Part shown: positions 18,526 through 27,843 of the stretch, one piece after another
Position numbering within the stretch: position 1 is the stretch's first letter
Layout: each line of letters begins with the position of its first letter
Assembly: GCA_913775525.1 (NCBI GenBank)
Contig: CAJYLH010000008.1
Span: forward strand, 114,605 to 178,604
DNA length: 64,000 bases
From: an uncultured Chryseobacterium sp.
GTDB taxonomy: Bacteria; Bacteroidota; Bacteroidia; Flavobacteriales; Weeksellaceae
Direction of reading: 5' to 3'
The notes under the pieces: model-generated
Told to the model about the DNA's origin: nothing
What the model saw: the letters and a program-made list of their open reading frames with translations, nothing else
Databases searched by the model: none
Made by a program: the position numbers and the translations under genes

Positions 18526-19170
18526 ATGAAAAATATAATTTTAGTAGTCCTTATTTCTTTTCTGGCAGCCTGTTCCCCTACCAAAACCAGAAGAGAAAGC
18601 GAGGATATTCTTACGACAACAGATATCAGCAGGATTGAAAAATACCTTGCATCCACTTATCCTGATGATCCCCGCCGCAGTGTCCTGAAGCCTAAACTCA
18701 TCACTTTAAAAAATGCAGCATGGACCAAAGGCAGGAAAGATGCCAAACCTATGGAAGCCAGGCCGGTGATGTATGAAATCCCCGGCAACGCCATTAGGAA
18801 CTCCGGTTCTTCGGAAGCAGAAGAGTTTAAACGTCTCATTGCTTCCACCGGCGAAGGACATACCGCTAAGACGCTTAAGCTTCTCAATACCCTTTTTGAT
18901 CAGGATATAAGCACTAAAGAGGTCATTATCCTGTTCAGGAACCAGTCAGACTGCAATATGATTTTAAGGATACAGGGAAAGGACTTTTATAACCTGGCTG
19001 TTCCTGCAAAGGGCGATAATTTCATGGTCATCAATAAGGGAAATTATAAGCTTACCAGCAATGTATGCGATGTAGCATACTCTTCCAGCAAAAATATTAC
19101 GTCAAGCCTGTTCATTACCATCCAGAATCCCACAGCATCCGCCAGCGGCTCTGCTGAAATAAGAAAGTAA
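18526..19170 (+). CDS. DUF6759-like lipoprotein (paralogue 3 of 4)
   Basis: 214 residues. The N-terminus MKNIILVVLISFLAACSPTK has a lipobox (LAAC, Cys16), so a lipoprotein is predicted. It carries the family N-terminal segment YPDDPRRSVLKPK (residues 44-56) and the C-terminal domain with LNTLFDQDISTKEVII, NQSDCNMILRIQG, YNLAVPAKGDN and KGNYKLTSNVCDVAYSSSKNI. The start is 14 bases after trmB, so the two likely share a transcript. Unlike paralogues 1 and 2 it is lipid-anchored rather than released by signal peptidase I. Function unknown. Confidence 0.8.
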   Translation: MKNIILVVLISFLAACSPTKTRRESEDILTTTDISRIEKYLASTYPDDPRRSVLKPKLITLKNAAWTKGRKDAKPMEARPVMYEIPGNAIRNSGSSEAEEFKRLIASTGEGHTAKTLKLLNTLFDQDISTKEVIILFRNQSDCNMILRIQGKDFYNLAVPAKGDNFMVINKGNYKLTSNVCDVAYSSSKNITSSLFITIQNPTASASGSAEIRK

Positions 19171-19201
19171 AAGCTTACATTTACCGGATAATAACAGGTT
19201 T

Positions 19202-19666
19202 ATGAAAAAGTATTTTAATCTTTGGCTTTGTGTAAGTGCTGCTGTACTGATGTATAATTGTGGCAGCAATACCGCCCCGGTACGGAGCTATCCGACAAGG
19301 AAACCGGTCATCAGGCCTTCCACTACGGGAAGCAGCAACTCGCCGGCAGCACAAACGGAAAGGGAATACCAGAACCTGAGCAAAACCTATAAATCTGAAA
19401 CAGCAGCTGTGCTCACAGATCTGCTTAATGATTCACCCAGCAGTACAACTGCCTCTTTTACGGTAGAAAATAAATCCCGGTGCAATATGGTACTCACCAT
19501 CAGCGGCAACAATTACTTCAGAAAAGTTCCGATTGGAGCAGGAAAAATAGGAGCGGTCATCCTTCCTAAAAACCAGACGTACAATCTTTCAGGAATGGTC
19601 TGTGATGCAGTCTATCAGAAAACCAAAATGATTACAGGGTCATCCCATATTACAGTATCAAACTAA
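19202..19666 (+). CDS. Short DUF6759-like lipoprotein (paralogue 4 of 4)
   Basis: 154 residues. The N-terminus MKKYFNLWLCVSAAVLMYNCGSN ends in a cysteine followed by Gly-Ser, typical of Bacteroidota lipoproteins. It lacks the PDDPRRS segment of its neighbours but keeps the C-terminal domain: LTDLLNDSPSSTTASF, ENKSRCNMVLTISGN, VPIGAGK and YNLSGMVCDAVYQKTKMI. It is the most reduced family member and starts 31 bases after the stop of the 18526 gene, so it is probably the last gene of the trmB transcript. The bidirectional hairpin at 19748 could end this transcript. Function unknown. Confidence 0.75.
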   Translation: MKKYFNLWLCVSAAVLMYNCGSNTAPVRSYPTRKPVIRPSTTGSSNSPAAQTEREYQNLSKTYKSETAAVLTDLLNDSPSSTTASFTVENKSRCNMVLTISGNNYFRKVPIGAGKIGAVILPKNQTYNLSGMVCDAVYQKTKMITGSSHITVSN

Positions 19667-19747
19667 ATCTATATGTCTTGCTTGTTCAGCGAAGTAATGG
19701 CTGAATGGCATTATACACACTATTGATCTCCAGGAGAGAGCATAAAA

Positions 19748-19777
19748 AAAACCGCTGAATTTTCATTCAGCGGTTTT
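19748..19777. terminator. Bidirectional terminator of rpsB and the convergent lipoprotein gene
   Basis: A 13-bp perfect stem (AAAACCGCTGAAT / ATTCAGCGGTTTT) with a 4-base loop. The A-run before it becomes a U-tract for rpsB on the minus strand. It lies 24 bases after the rpsB stop. Confidence 0.85.
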
Positions 19778-19800
19778 AATATTTTAAAGAAAATCTTTAC

Positions 19801-20562
19801 TTATTCAGCATCAAAGTCAGCATCTTTATCAGCAGATACTACTTCTCCTTCTTCTTTAGATTTTTCTTTATCAGCTTTTCTCTGAGACTGACCTTCTTTG
19901 ATAGAATCAGAAACAATGTTTAAGATCATGTCAATAGATTTAGAAGCATCATCGTTTCCTGGGATAACGAAATCAACTTTTCTTGGGTCAGAGTTTGTAT
20001 CAACAATACCGAAAACAGGGATACCTAATTTCTTAGCTTCTGTTACAGCGATATGTTCTCTCATGATATCTACTACAAAGATGGCAGAAGGAAGCCTCAC
20101 CATGTCAGCGATAGAACCTAAGTTCTTCTCTAGGTTAGCTCTTTGTCTGTCTACCTGTAATCTTTCTTTTTTAGATAAAGTTTCGAACGTACCGTCTTTT
20201 TTCATTTTGTCGATAGAGTTCATCTTTTTAACAGCCTTTCTGATGGTAACGAAGTTCGTTAACATACCACCAGGCCATCTTTCTGTAATATAAGGCATAT
20301 TAAGTTCAGAAGCGTGTTTTGCCACCACTTCTTTCGCCTGCTTTTTAGTAGCTACGAAAAGAACTTTTTTACCTGCAGAAGTTAATTTTTCTAAAGCGCT
20401 GCAAGCTTCATCCAATTTAACAGCTGTTTTATGTAAATCTACGATGTGAATACCATTTTTCTCCATGAAAATGTATGGAGCCATATTTGGGTTCCACTTT
20501 CTGGTCATGTGACCGAAGTGTACACCAGCCTCTAAAAGGTCTTTTACATTTGCTTTTGCCAT
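19801..20562 (-). CDS. rpsB: 30S ribosomal protein S2
   Basis: 253 residues. The signature VKDLLEAGVHFGHMTRKWNPNMAPYI opens the protein, followed by LFVATKKQAKEVV, MPYITERWPGGMLTNF and VFGIVDTNSDPRKVDFVIPGNDDA. The acidic C-terminal tail (EEGEVVSADKDADFDAE) is normal in Bacteroidota. It is transcribed after rplM and rpsI, but tsf does not follow. A hairpin terminator ends the unit right after rpsB. The 202-base spacer before it is unusually long for this operon. Confidence 0.98.
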   Translation of the reverse strand: MAKANVKDLLEAGVHFGHMTRKWNPNMAPYIFMEKNGIHIVDLHKTAVKLDEACSALEKLTSAGKKVLFVATKKQAKEVVAKHASELNMPYITERWPGGMLTNFVTIRKAVKKMNSIDKMKKDGTFETLSKKERLQVDRQRANLEKNLGSIADMVRLPSAIFVVDIMREHIAVTEAKKLGIPVFGIVDTNSDPRKVDFVIPGNDDASKSIDMILNIVSDSIKEGQSQRKADKEKSKEEGEVVSADKDADFDAE

Positions 20563-20659
20563 GTCTTTGTTTTTTGTTAGTTTACTTTCCGTCTTTTAAA
20601 CAATCAACAACTTCTTTAGATGGGAGAAGCGTTTGGATGCTAAACGTAACGGGCAATTG

Positions 20660-20754
20660 TTGCTTTAAGCTTCAGGCATTACGCCGTAGGCTTTGAGCGA
20701 ATTAAAAATTTTAATAAGTTTTTCAAAAAGCTTATTGCATATTGCTTTAAGCTT
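20660..20754. repeat. 13-bp direct repeat in the rpsI-rpsB spacer
   Basis: TTGCTTTAAGCTT occurs exactly at 20660-20672 and again at 20742-20754, 82 bases apart, with a related AAGCTTATTGC between them. On the coding (minus) strand it reads AAGCTTAAAGCAA. The spacer has no open frame. It could be part of an rpsB leader structure, or a small intergenic repeat. Confidence 0.5.
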
Positions 20755-20764
20755 ATCGCAATTC

Positions 20765-21151
20765 TTAACGTTTTGAGAATTGGAATCTCTTTCTCGCTTT
20801 TTTCTGACCTGGCTTCTTTCTTTCCACCATTCTAGCGTCTCTTGTAAGTAAACCAGCTGGCTTCAATGCTAATCTGAACTCAGCGTTGATTTCGCATAAA
20901 GCTCTTGAAATCCCTAATCTGATTGCTTCTGCCTGTCCTGTATTTCCACCACCGAATACGTTTACGGTAACGTCATACTGACCAACAGTTTCAGAAAGGA
21001 TAAATGGTTGGTTTAATTTGTAAACCATTACATCTGTAGAGAAGTATTCTTTAGCATCTTTACCGTTTACCGTAATGTTACCAGTTCCTGGCTTTACGTA
21101 AACTCTTGCTACAGAAGTTTTTCTTCTTCCGATTTTGTGAACTGTAGACAT
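20765..21151 (-). CDS. rpsI: 30S ribosomal protein S9
   Basis: 128 residues, a normal S9 length. The opening [18 protein letters not shown], the central [19 protein letters not shown] and the C-terminal [25 protein letters not shown] are all S9 signatures. The basic C-terminal tail reaches the P-site tRNA in the 30S subunit. It starts 5 bases after the rplM stop, as in the conserved rplM-rpsI pair. Confidence 0.98.
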   Translation of the reverse strand: MSTVHKIGRRKTSVARVYVKPGTGNITVNGKDAKEYFSTDVMVYKLNQPFILSETVGQYDVTVNVFGGGNTGQAEAIRLGISRALCEINAEFRLALKPAGLLTRDARMVERKKPGQKKARKRFQFSKR

Positions 21152-21156
21152 ATTAA

Positions 21157-21612
21157 TTATTTAAATTCGTTAACATTAATTGTTTTAGGCTGTTGAGCTT
21201 CATGTTTGTGCTCAGTCCCTTCATATAAGTAAAGGTTCTTCAGTAAAGCAGCTCCTAGTCTGTTTTTAGGCAACATACCTTTCACAGATTTTTCAAGTAC
21301 TTTTAAAGAATCTTTCTTTTGAAGTTCAGCCGCAGTCATAGACTTCTGTCCTCCAGGATATCCTGTATGCCAGATGTAAGTCTTGTCGTCCCACTTATTT
21401 CCGGAAAGGGTAACTTTCCCAGCGTTCAAAACGATAACGTTATCACCACAATCTACGTGAGGTGTAAAGTTTGTTTTGTGCTTACCTCTCAAAATCTTTG
21501 CAACCGTAGAAGCTAGTCTTCCTAACGGCTGTCCTTCAGCGTCTACCACAACCCATTCTTTATTCGCAGTAGCTTTGTTCGCTGAAACAGTTTTGTAACT
21601 TAATGTATTCAC
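21157..21612 (-). CDS. rplM: 50S ribosomal protein L13
   Basis: 151 residues. It contains the L13 motifs [62 protein letters not shown] and [11 protein letters not shown]. It is the first gene of the rplM-rpsI-rpsB unit, with a good promoter 47 bases upstream. Confidence 0.98.
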   Translation of the reverse strand: MNTLSYKTVSANKATANKEWVVVDAEGQPLGRLASTVAKILRGKHKTNFTPHVDCGDNVIVLNAGKVTLSGNKWDDKTYIWHTGYPGGQKSMTAAELQKKDSLKVLEKSVKGMLPKNRLGAALLKNLYLYEGTEHKHEAQQPKTINVNEFK

Positions 21613-21658
21613 ACGTTTTAGTTAAAGATTAAACATAATTTCCCCCTAAAAGGGTGTG

Positions 21659-21687
21659 CAAAGGTATGAATTATTTTTGTAACCAAA
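21659..21687 (-). promoter_or_regulatory. Full Bacteroidota promoter for rplM-rpsI-rpsB
   Basis: On the minus strand TTTG (21687-21684) is followed by a 17-base spacer and TACCTTTG (21666-21659), a near-perfect TTTG-N17-TAnnTTTG promoter. The leader of about 40 nt contains a short CCC/GGG-paired element. Confidence 0.8.
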
Positions 21688-21849
21688 AAACTTATTTTGT
21701 TTGTTGACTAAGATAAGGTACGATTTCAGCAGTCTTAAAGAAAAATAAACCTGCAGATAAATGGTCAAAATAAGCGATGCCAATCAAAAAAAATCAATTC
21801 TTTGATCTGATCGCTCTGCTTATTTAACGACATATAATATACTTCCGTC

Positions 21850-22182
21850 TTAATTTCTAAGCGATTTATTGCCTCTGAAACTGGCAATGAGATAATAGGC
21901 CACAAATACGGTAGAAAATTTCAGGATGGCAGGAATGGCCAGCTCAAGCGTAAAGACAAGCGTGCCGATGAGTACCAGGGCGGCCATAGCTGCAAAAGAA
22001 AGTCCAAGTTTCTGTGGAAGCGTGAAATCCGGGCTATCCAGGTAATAAGCGATTCCCCAGGCAAAGCCAAAGGACAGTGCATAAAAAATATCCAGCTTAA
22101 TATCCTCTGAACTGTAAAAGAAATAATTGATTAAAAAACTGATCACTGTTCCCAGAGCGAAATATAACAAAGCCTTTTTCAT
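21850..22182 (-). CDS. Small four-helix inner membrane protein
   Basis: 110 residues with four hydrophobic segments (about 3-19, 30-46, 57-77 and 83-102), short loops and a basic C-terminus (FRGNKSLRN). No family recognised. A promoter element lies just upstream, so it is a single-gene unit, divergent from the mutase gene. Function unknown. Confidence 0.7.
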   Translation of the reverse strand: MKKALLYFALGTVISFLINYFFYSSEDIKLDIFYALSFGFAWGIAYYLDSPDFTLPQKLGLSFAAMAALVLIGTLVFTLELAIPAILKFSTVFVAYYLIASFRGNKSLRN

Positions 22183-22199
22183 ATCTATATAATAGGATG

Positions 22200-22207
22200 C
22201 AAAAATA
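22200..22207 (-). promoter_or_regulatory. -7 element of the 110-residue membrane protein gene
   Basis: The minus strand reads TATTTTTG, a TAnnTTTG match, 18 bases before the ATG. Confidence 0.55.
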
Positions 22208-22401
22208 GATAAATTAATCTGAGAACAGATATCTGGAGCCGACTGATCATTATATTAAAAGCATTTTAATTCTATAGTGTAATTTCAGGTTTCTGTTTCT
22301 AACAAGTGTTTGTTAATGGGTGTTCTATCCAAACCCATCATTTAATCAATCCATTATAAACCAAACCGTTAAATTCAAAACCGAGGTTGTTATTTTATTG
22401 T

Positions 22402-22409
22402 TATATTTG
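22402..22409 (+). promoter_or_regulatory. -7 element of the mutase gene
   Basis: TATATTTG, a TAnnTTTG match, ends 27 bases before the ATG at 22437. It lies inside the longer open frame that begins at 22320, so it excludes the upstream ATG. Confidence 0.6.
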
Positions 22410-22436
22410 AGAATTCAGAAAATTTCTAGATTTTTT

Positions 22437-25400
22437 ATGGAAACCCAAAAATATACTCCAAACAATAAAGTAAGAATTGTAACGGCTGCCTCGTTATTCG
22501 ATGGCCATGATGCCGCGATTAATATTATGCGCCGCGTGATCCAGGGAACAGGCTGCGAAGTGATTCACCTCGGACACGATAAATCTGCTGAGGAAGTGGT
22601 GAATACCGCCATACAGGAAGATGCCAATGCAATTGCCCTGACGTCCTACCAGGGAGGCCACAATGAATATTTTAAATACATCTATGACCTTTTAAGAGAG
22701 AAAAATTCACCGCAGATCAAGATTTTCGGCGGCGGCGGCGGAGTCATCCTTCCTGAAGAGATACAAGACCTGATGGATTACGGTATCGACAGGATTTATT
22801 CACCGGATGACGGCCGTGAATTGGGCCTGCAGGGAATGATCGACGACCTGGTCAACCGGTCAGATTTCGCCACCGGTAAGGAAGTAACAGCAGAAGACCT
22901 GAATTCCATCAGCTTTGAAAATCCAACAAGCATTGCTAAAATTATTTCAGCGGTTGAAAACTTCTCCGACGAAAAACCGGAGCTGGTTAAAGCCATCGAT
23001 GAGCAATCAAAAGACCTTAATATCCCGATTATCGGGATTACCGGTACCGGAGGTGCCGGAAAGTCTTCTTTGACGGACGAACTCGTGCGACGTTTCTTAC
23101 GCTCCAATACTGATAAAAAAATCGCCATCATTTCCATAGACCCTTCCAAAAAGAAAACGGGGGGTGCACTTTTAGGAGACCGGATCCGTATGAATGCCAT
23201 CAACGATCCGAGGGTCTATATGCGTTCTATGGCCACCAGGGAAAACAATGTTTCCGTTTCCCCATTCATTCAGTCTGCTTTAAACGTCCTGAAACTGGCC
23301 CATCCGGATGTGATCATCCTGGAGACTTCAGGTATCGGGCAATCAGGTTCGGAAGTTTCTGATTTTGCGGATGTTTCTATGTATGTCATGACCCCTGAAT
23401 ACGGAGCCTCTACCCAGCTGGAGAAAATCGACATGCTGGATTATGCAGACCTGGTCGCTTTGAATAAATCTGATAAAAGAGGGGCATTGGACGCGCTTCA
23501 GGCCGTAAGAAAACAATTCCAGAGGAACCACCTGCTTTGGGAACAGCCCTTAGATGAAATGCCGGTTTATGCGACCAAGGCATCCCAGTTCAATGACCAT
23601 GGGACAACGGAACTGTACAACAGGCTGGTTTCCAAAATCAATGATAAATTCAATGACTTAAACCTTAAGGCTTTTGCAGAGCAGGAAATCACGGAAGAAG
23701 TAACAATCATCCCGCCGAAAAGGGTTCGTTATCTGTCTGAAATTGTAGAAAATAACAGGCAATATGATGCCGGCGTTGAAAAGCAGGCGGAACTGGCCAG
23801 AACCATGTACCATATTGAAGGGGTAAAGAAAATCATATCCAATGAGGCTTTAGAGGCTGAATACCAGAAGGCTGAAAAGGAACTCCAGCAGGAAAACATC
23901 GATTTCCTGAAGACCTGGAATGATACGAAAAAAGCTTTCCACGAGGAATTTTACTCTTATTATGTAAGAGGAAAAGAAATTAAAGTGGAAACCTCAACAG
24001 AATCCCTGTCACATCTTAGGATCCCTAAAATTGCCTTGCCGAAATACAATGACTGGGGCGATCTGATCAAATGGAAAGGCCAGGAAAACCTTCCGGGAGG
24101 ATTTCCGTACACGGCAGGAATTTATCCGTTCAAAAGAACCGGAGAAGACCCGACCCGGATGTTTGCCGGGGAAGGAGGCCCTGAAAGAACCAACAGAAGA
24201 TTTCATTACGTTTCTGCTGAAATGCCGGCCAAACGTCTTTCCACAGCATTCGACTCGGTAACTTTATACGGACAGGACCCTGCCCTTCCGCCGGATATTT
24301 ACGGTAAAATCGGAAATGCCGGAGTTTCCATTGCTACACTGGATGATGCCAAAAAGCTGTATTCCGGGTTCGACCTCGTCAATGCCCTGACTTCGGTTTC
24401 AATGACCATTAACGGACCTGCACCGATGCTGCTGGCATTTTTCATGAATGCAGCCATTGATCAGAACGTTGAAAAATACATTGTAGAAAACGGTCTGGAA
24501 TCCAAAGTTGAAGATGTTTTGAAGGCGAAATTCGACGATAAAGGATTGGCCAGGCCGAAATATAACGGAGAACTTCCTCCTTCCAATAACGGTTTAGGGT
24601 TACAACTTTTAGGAATCACCGGAGATGAGATCATCCCGGCAGAAGCATATGCTGAAATCAAAGCCAAGACCATTGCTACGGTCCGCGGTACCGTTCAGGC
24701 AGATATTTTAAAGGAAGACCAGGCTCAGAATACCTGTATTTTCTCCACTGAATTTGCTCTGAGACTGATGGGTGACGTTCAGGAATATTTCATCAAAGAA
24801 AAAGTACGGAACTTCTACTCCGTTTCCATTTCGGGATACCATATTGCAGAAGCGGGCGCTAATCCGGTTTCCCAGCTGGCCTTTACCCTGGCCAACGGAT
24901 TCACTTATGTGGAATACTATCTTTCCAGAGGCATGGACATCAACGATTTTGCTCCTAACCTATCTTTCTTCTTCTCTAACGGAATCGATCCTGAATATTC
25001 TGTGATCGGCCGTGTAGCCAGAAGAATCTGGGCCAAAGCCATGAAGCTGAAGTACGGCGCCGACGAAAGAAGCCAGATGCTGAAATACCATATCCAGACT
25101 TCGGGACGTTCGCTTCACGCCCAGGAAATTGATTTCAACGATATCAGGACTACATTACAGGCACTCTATGCGATCTATGACAACTGTAATTCACTGCACA
25201 CGAATGCGTATGATGAAGCCATCACGACACCTACGGAACAGTCTGTAAGAAGAGCCATGGCTATTCAGCTGATCATCAATAAAGAACTGGGACTCGCCAA
25301 AAATGAAAACCCGCTTCAGGGATCATTCATCATTGAAGAATTAACCGACCTTGTTGAGGAAGCCGTATATGCCGAATTCGACCGTATTACGGAAAGAGGC

Positions 25401-25784
25401 GGCGTCCTGGGTGCGATGGAAACCATGTACCAGCGTTCCAAGATCCAGGAGGAATCCATGCATTACGAATGGCTGAAGCATACCGGAGAATATCCGATTA
25501 TCGGGGTGAATACGTTCTTAGGAAAAGACGGTTCCCCTACGGTCCGCCCGGGAGAAGTGATCCGCTCTACCGAAGAAGAGAAGCAGGCACAGATCGAATC
25601 GCTTCACAACTTCCAGAATGCCAATTCAGGAAAATCTGAAGAGGCACTAAAAAGCCTTCAGTATGCCGCCATCAATCAGCAAAACCTGTTTGAAGTGATG
25701 ATGGATGCTGTAAAATACTGTTCATTAGGCCAGATTACCAATGCGCTGTTTGAAGTGGGTGGTAAGTACAGGAGGAATATGTAA
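22437..25784 (+). CDS. icmF: Fused acyl-CoA mutase (IcmF-type, B12 domain-GTPase-mutase)
   Basis: 1115 residues from the ATG at 22437; the 39 extra upstream codons are not protein-like and contain the promoter. Three modules follow in order: an N-terminal B12-binding domain ([20 protein letters not shown]), a MeaB-like G-protein chaperone with Walker [14 protein letters not shown] near residues 199-211 and NKSDKRGA for guanine recognition, and a large TIM-barrel mutase domain ([43 protein letters not shown]). This order is that of IcmF, which interconverts isobutyryl-CoA and n-butyryl-CoA with adenosylcobalamin. Related fused enzymes use other branched acyl-CoAs. The position equivalent to a specificity residue appears to be Tyr (GIYPF), so the exact substrate is left open. 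It ends in a hairpin terminator. Confidence 0.88.
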   Translation: METQKYTPNNKVRIVTAASLFDGHDAAINIMRRVIQGTGCEVIHLGHDKSAEEVVNTAIQEDANAIALTSYQGGHNEYFKYIYDLLREKNSPQIKIFGGGGGVILPEEIQDLMDYGIDRIYSPDDGRELGLQGMIDDLVNRSDFATGKEVTAEDLNSISFENPTSIAKIISAVENFSDEKPELVKAIDEQSKDLNIPIIGITGTGGAGKSSLTDELVRRFLRSNTDKKIAIISIDPSKKKTGGALLGDRIRMNAINDPRVYMRSMATRENNVSVSPFIQSALNVLKLAHPDVIILETSGIGQSGSEVSDFADVSMYVMTPEYGASTQLEKIDMLDYADLVALNKSDKRGALDALQAVRKQFQRNHLLWEQPLDEMPVYATKASQFNDHGTTELYNRLVSKINDKFNDLNLKAFAEQEITEEVTIIPPKRVRYLSEIVENNRQYDAGVEKQAELARTMYHIEGVKKIISNEALEAEYQKAEKELQQENIDFLKTWNDTKKAFHEEFYSYYVRGKEIKVETSTESLSHLRIPKIALPKYNDWGDLIKWKGQENLPGGFPYTAGIYPFKRTGEDPTRMFAGEGGPERTNRRFHYVSAEMPAKRLSTAFDSVTLYGQDPALPPDIYGKIGNAGVSIATLDDAKKLYSGFDLVNALTSVSMTINGPAPMLLAFFMNAAIDQNVEKYIVENGLESKVEDVLKAKFDDKGLARPKYNGELPPSNNGLGLQLLGITGDEIIPAEAYAEIKAKTIATVRGTVQADILKEDQAQNTCIFSTEFALRLMGDVQEYFIKEKVRNFYSVSISGYHIAEAGANPVSQLAFTLANGFTYVEYYLSRGMDINDFAPNLSFFFSNGIDPEYSVIGRVARRIWAKAMKLKYGADERSQMLKYHIQTSGRSLHAQEIDFNDIRTTLQALYAIYDNCNSLHTNAYDEAITTPTEQSVRRAMAIQLIINKELGLAKNENPLQGSFIIEELTDLVEEAVYAEFDRITERGGVLGAMETMYQRSKIQEESMHYEWLKHTGEYPIIGVNTFLGKDGSPTVRPGEVIRSTEEEKQAQIESLHNFQNANSGKSEEALKSLQYAAINQQNLFEVMMDAVKYCSLGQITNALFEVGGKYRRNM

Positions 25785-25808
25785 TAGCCGGACAGATAAT
25801 TTAAAAAC

Positions 25809-25841
25809 AACCCTTCAAGGTTTTGAAAACCTTGAAGGGTT
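25809..25841. terminator. Long palindrome acting as terminator after the mutase gene
   Basis: A 16-bp perfect stem (AACCCTTCAAGGTTTT / AAAACCTTGAAGGGTT) around a single G, 24 bases after the stop. It is longer than a normal terminator and could be a dispersed palindromic repeat used as one. Only this copy occurs in the window. Confidence 0.7.
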
Positions 25842-25891
25842 AAATAACTTTTATATTACATACAGCATATAGCCATACAAAATATAAATCC

Positions 25892-25899
25892 TATTTTTG
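25892..25899 (+). promoter_or_regulatory. -7 element before the 351-residue secreted protein
   Basis: TATTTTTG, a TAnnTTTG match, ends 39 bases before the ATG at 25939. Confidence 0.55.
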
Positions 25900-25938
25900 T
25901 GTAATATAACAACCCGCTAACCATCAAACTCAGTCCAT

Positions 25939-26994
25939 ATGAACTATTCCTTAAAAAACATCCTGCTTTTCTGCAGTATGATCACCGCAACTTTTTTCAA
26001 TGCCCAGAAAAAAACCGAGGATTTTTCCATCAGCCTTCCTGACCAGAAACCTGAAAAAAGTTATTACAAAACCCTTCGGCTGATTGATGCCCGGACCGAT
26101 ACCACTTCATTGGGAATCGTTCAGAAAGGGGCATTTAATACCAAAGCAAAAGTAGTCCCTGCAACACCGCTTACCGTACAGTTCCAGAATTTACTGAATC
26201 ATCTGGACAACGGAACCGCCGAAGACGGAACGGTTGTCATGTATTTAAAACAGCTGTATTTCGCAGAACTTACCGGAGCATTCAGCGAGCATGGTTACTG
26301 TTATTTTCAGGCCTACCTGTTTGCAAAAAATGACGACGGCACTTATTCATATCTGGACAAAATAGATTCTGTGATCGATCATTCCTCTATGGATGTCACC
26401 AAAGCCACCATGAAAAAAGGCAGCGATATGGTAAGCAATTTTATCAGCCGCAATATTTCAAAGAAAGCCGCATCAACGGATCAGTATTCTTTTGCCGATC
26501 TTAAAAACTTCGATAATATAGAAAAGCAGAAATTAAACCTGTACAGCGCGTCCGAACTTCAGGACGGGATCTACCCTGATTATGCTTCTTTCAGAGATCA
26601 GAAGCCTACAAAGGAAATTGCCAATGTAAAATTTTACGGCAAATCTCCTAAGATCATCAAAATCTACGAGGCAGAAGAAGGAAAGGAAAAAGAAATCAGG
26701 AAAAATAATATCTATGCGATCGTATACAAAGGCAATCCTTATCTGTATCTTTCCATAGAAGATGCCTTTACGCCCGCAGAAAAAAAGGACGGAGATTTTT
26801 ACTTTACCGGAAAAATAAAATCTACAGCGAAGACAGGAGATGTGGTACTGGCGTCCGCATTTTTCGGAATTATCGGAGGGTTGATTGCCTCAGGGCCTTC
26901 TTCAACCCTGTTCGAACAGAAACTGGACTATATGAACGGAGGTTTCATACCGCTCAAAGAAGTCAGCAATAAAAGGACTGCTTCCCAACCATAA
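25939..26994 (+). CDS. Secreted protein of unknown function
   Basis: 351 residues with an N-terminal signal peptide (hydrophobic segment 6-20, then NAQKKTEDF, so cleavage after NAQ is likely). It contains YYKTLRLIDARTDTTSLGIVQKG and TFNTKAKV-like blocks, a glycine-rich hydrophobic segment near residues 301-317 (ASAFFGIIGGLIASGP) and a C-terminal FEQKLDYMNGGFIPLKE. I do not recognise the family. It precedes the Dph6-like gene by 18 bases on the same strand, so the two may be co-transcribed, but nothing links their functions. Confidence 0.7.
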   Translation: MNYSLKNILLFCSMITATFFNAQKKTEDFSISLPDQKPEKSYYKTLRLIDARTDTTSLGIVQKGAFNTKAKVVPATPLTVQFQNLLNHLDNGTAEDGTVVMYLKQLYFAELTGAFSEHGYCYFQAYLFAKNDDGTYSYLDKIDSVIDHSSMDVTKATMKKGSDMVSNFISRNISKKAASTDQYSFADLKNFDNIEKQKLNLYSASELQDGIYPDYASFRDQKPTKEIANVKFYGKSPKIIKIYEAEEGKEKEIRKNNIYAIVYKGNPYLYLSIEDAFTPAEKKDGDFYFTGKIKSTAKTGDVVLASAFFGIIGGLIASGPSSTLFEQKLDYMNGGFIPLKEVSNKRTASQP

Positions 26995-27012
26995 GTCTGA
27001 AAAGAAGTTAAA

Positions 27013-27756
27013 ATGAAGCCTAAAGCCGTTTTCAACTGGAGCAGCGGAAAAGATTCTGCCCTCGCATTATACAAAACACTACAGGAAGACCGGTTGGAAA
27101 TCTCTGCTCTGCTGACCAGCATCAACAAAGAATTCGGGCGGGTTTCCATGCACGGGCTTCCGGTTTCCCTGCTGGAACGACAGGCTGAAAGCTTAGGCTT
27201 TCCACTCATTAAAATGGAGCTTCCCAAAGAGCCATCCATGGAGGAATACCGGGAGATTATGGATACCACTATGAATGCAATCCGGAATATGGGAGTTACC
27301 CATTCGGTATTCGGGGATATTTTCCTGGAAGACCTGAGGAAATACCGGGAATACCAGCTGCAGGCTATAGGAATGCAGGCTGTTTTTCCGCTTTGGAAGC
27401 AGGACACAACCAGTCTGATCCAGGAATTTCTTACGTTAGGCTTCAAAACCATTGTAACCTGTGTCAATGAAACCTATCTGGATTCAGGTTTTGCAGGAAG
27501 GATCATTGATCAGGATTTCCTGAAAGACCTCCCTGGCCATGTTGATCCATGCGGAGAAAACGGAGAGTTCCACACCTTTACTTTTGATGGCCCCATTTTT
27601 AAGAATCCTGTTGCATTTGATATCGGAGAAACCGTCAGAAAAACCTATCCTAAACCAAAAGCTCATGAAAACGAAGAAGCCGGTGAATATGTTTTCTCGT
27701 TCTGTGATCTGATACAAAGTGATCCGGATAGTTTAGCTGACCTGAAATCTAAATGA
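27013..27756 (+). CDS. Dph6-related ATP pyrophosphatase
   Basis: 247 residues of the N-type (PP-loop) ATP pyrophosphatase superfamily. The PP-motif FNWSSGKDSALALY is at residues 7-20 (the SSGKDS form of SGGKDS). Family motifs GDIFLEDLRKYRE (about 101-113) and HVDPCGENGEFHTF (about 176-189) match the diphthine-ammonia ligase/MJ0570 group. Bacteria lack diphthamide, so the substrate here is not diphthine and remains unknown. It is cytoplasmic, adenylating an unknown substrate with release of pyrophosphate. Confidence 0.85.
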   Translation: MKPKAVFNWSSGKDSALALYKTLQEDRLEISALLTSINKEFGRVSMHGLPVSLLERQAESLGFPLIKMELPKEPSMEEYREIMDTTMNAIRNMGVTHSVFGDIFLEDLRKYREYQLQAIGMQAVFPLWKQDTTSLIQEFLTLGFKTIVTCVNETYLDSGFAGRIIDQDFLKDLPGHVDPCGENGEFHTFTFDGPIFKNPVAFDIGETVRKTYPKPKAHENEEAGEYVFSFCDLIQSDPDSLADLKSK

Positions 27757-27843
27757 TGAGAAGAGCCGCTGGATAAAATGTTGTAAAAGTTATTAACCAT
27801 GTCTTTAAGGCATACATCTTGCTGAAAGATCGAAAACACACCA

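Noticed and set aside
22320-22436. Upstream start giving the mutase 39 extra residues
   Set aside because: The added residues do not resemble the family and the segment contains the TATATTTG promoter element.
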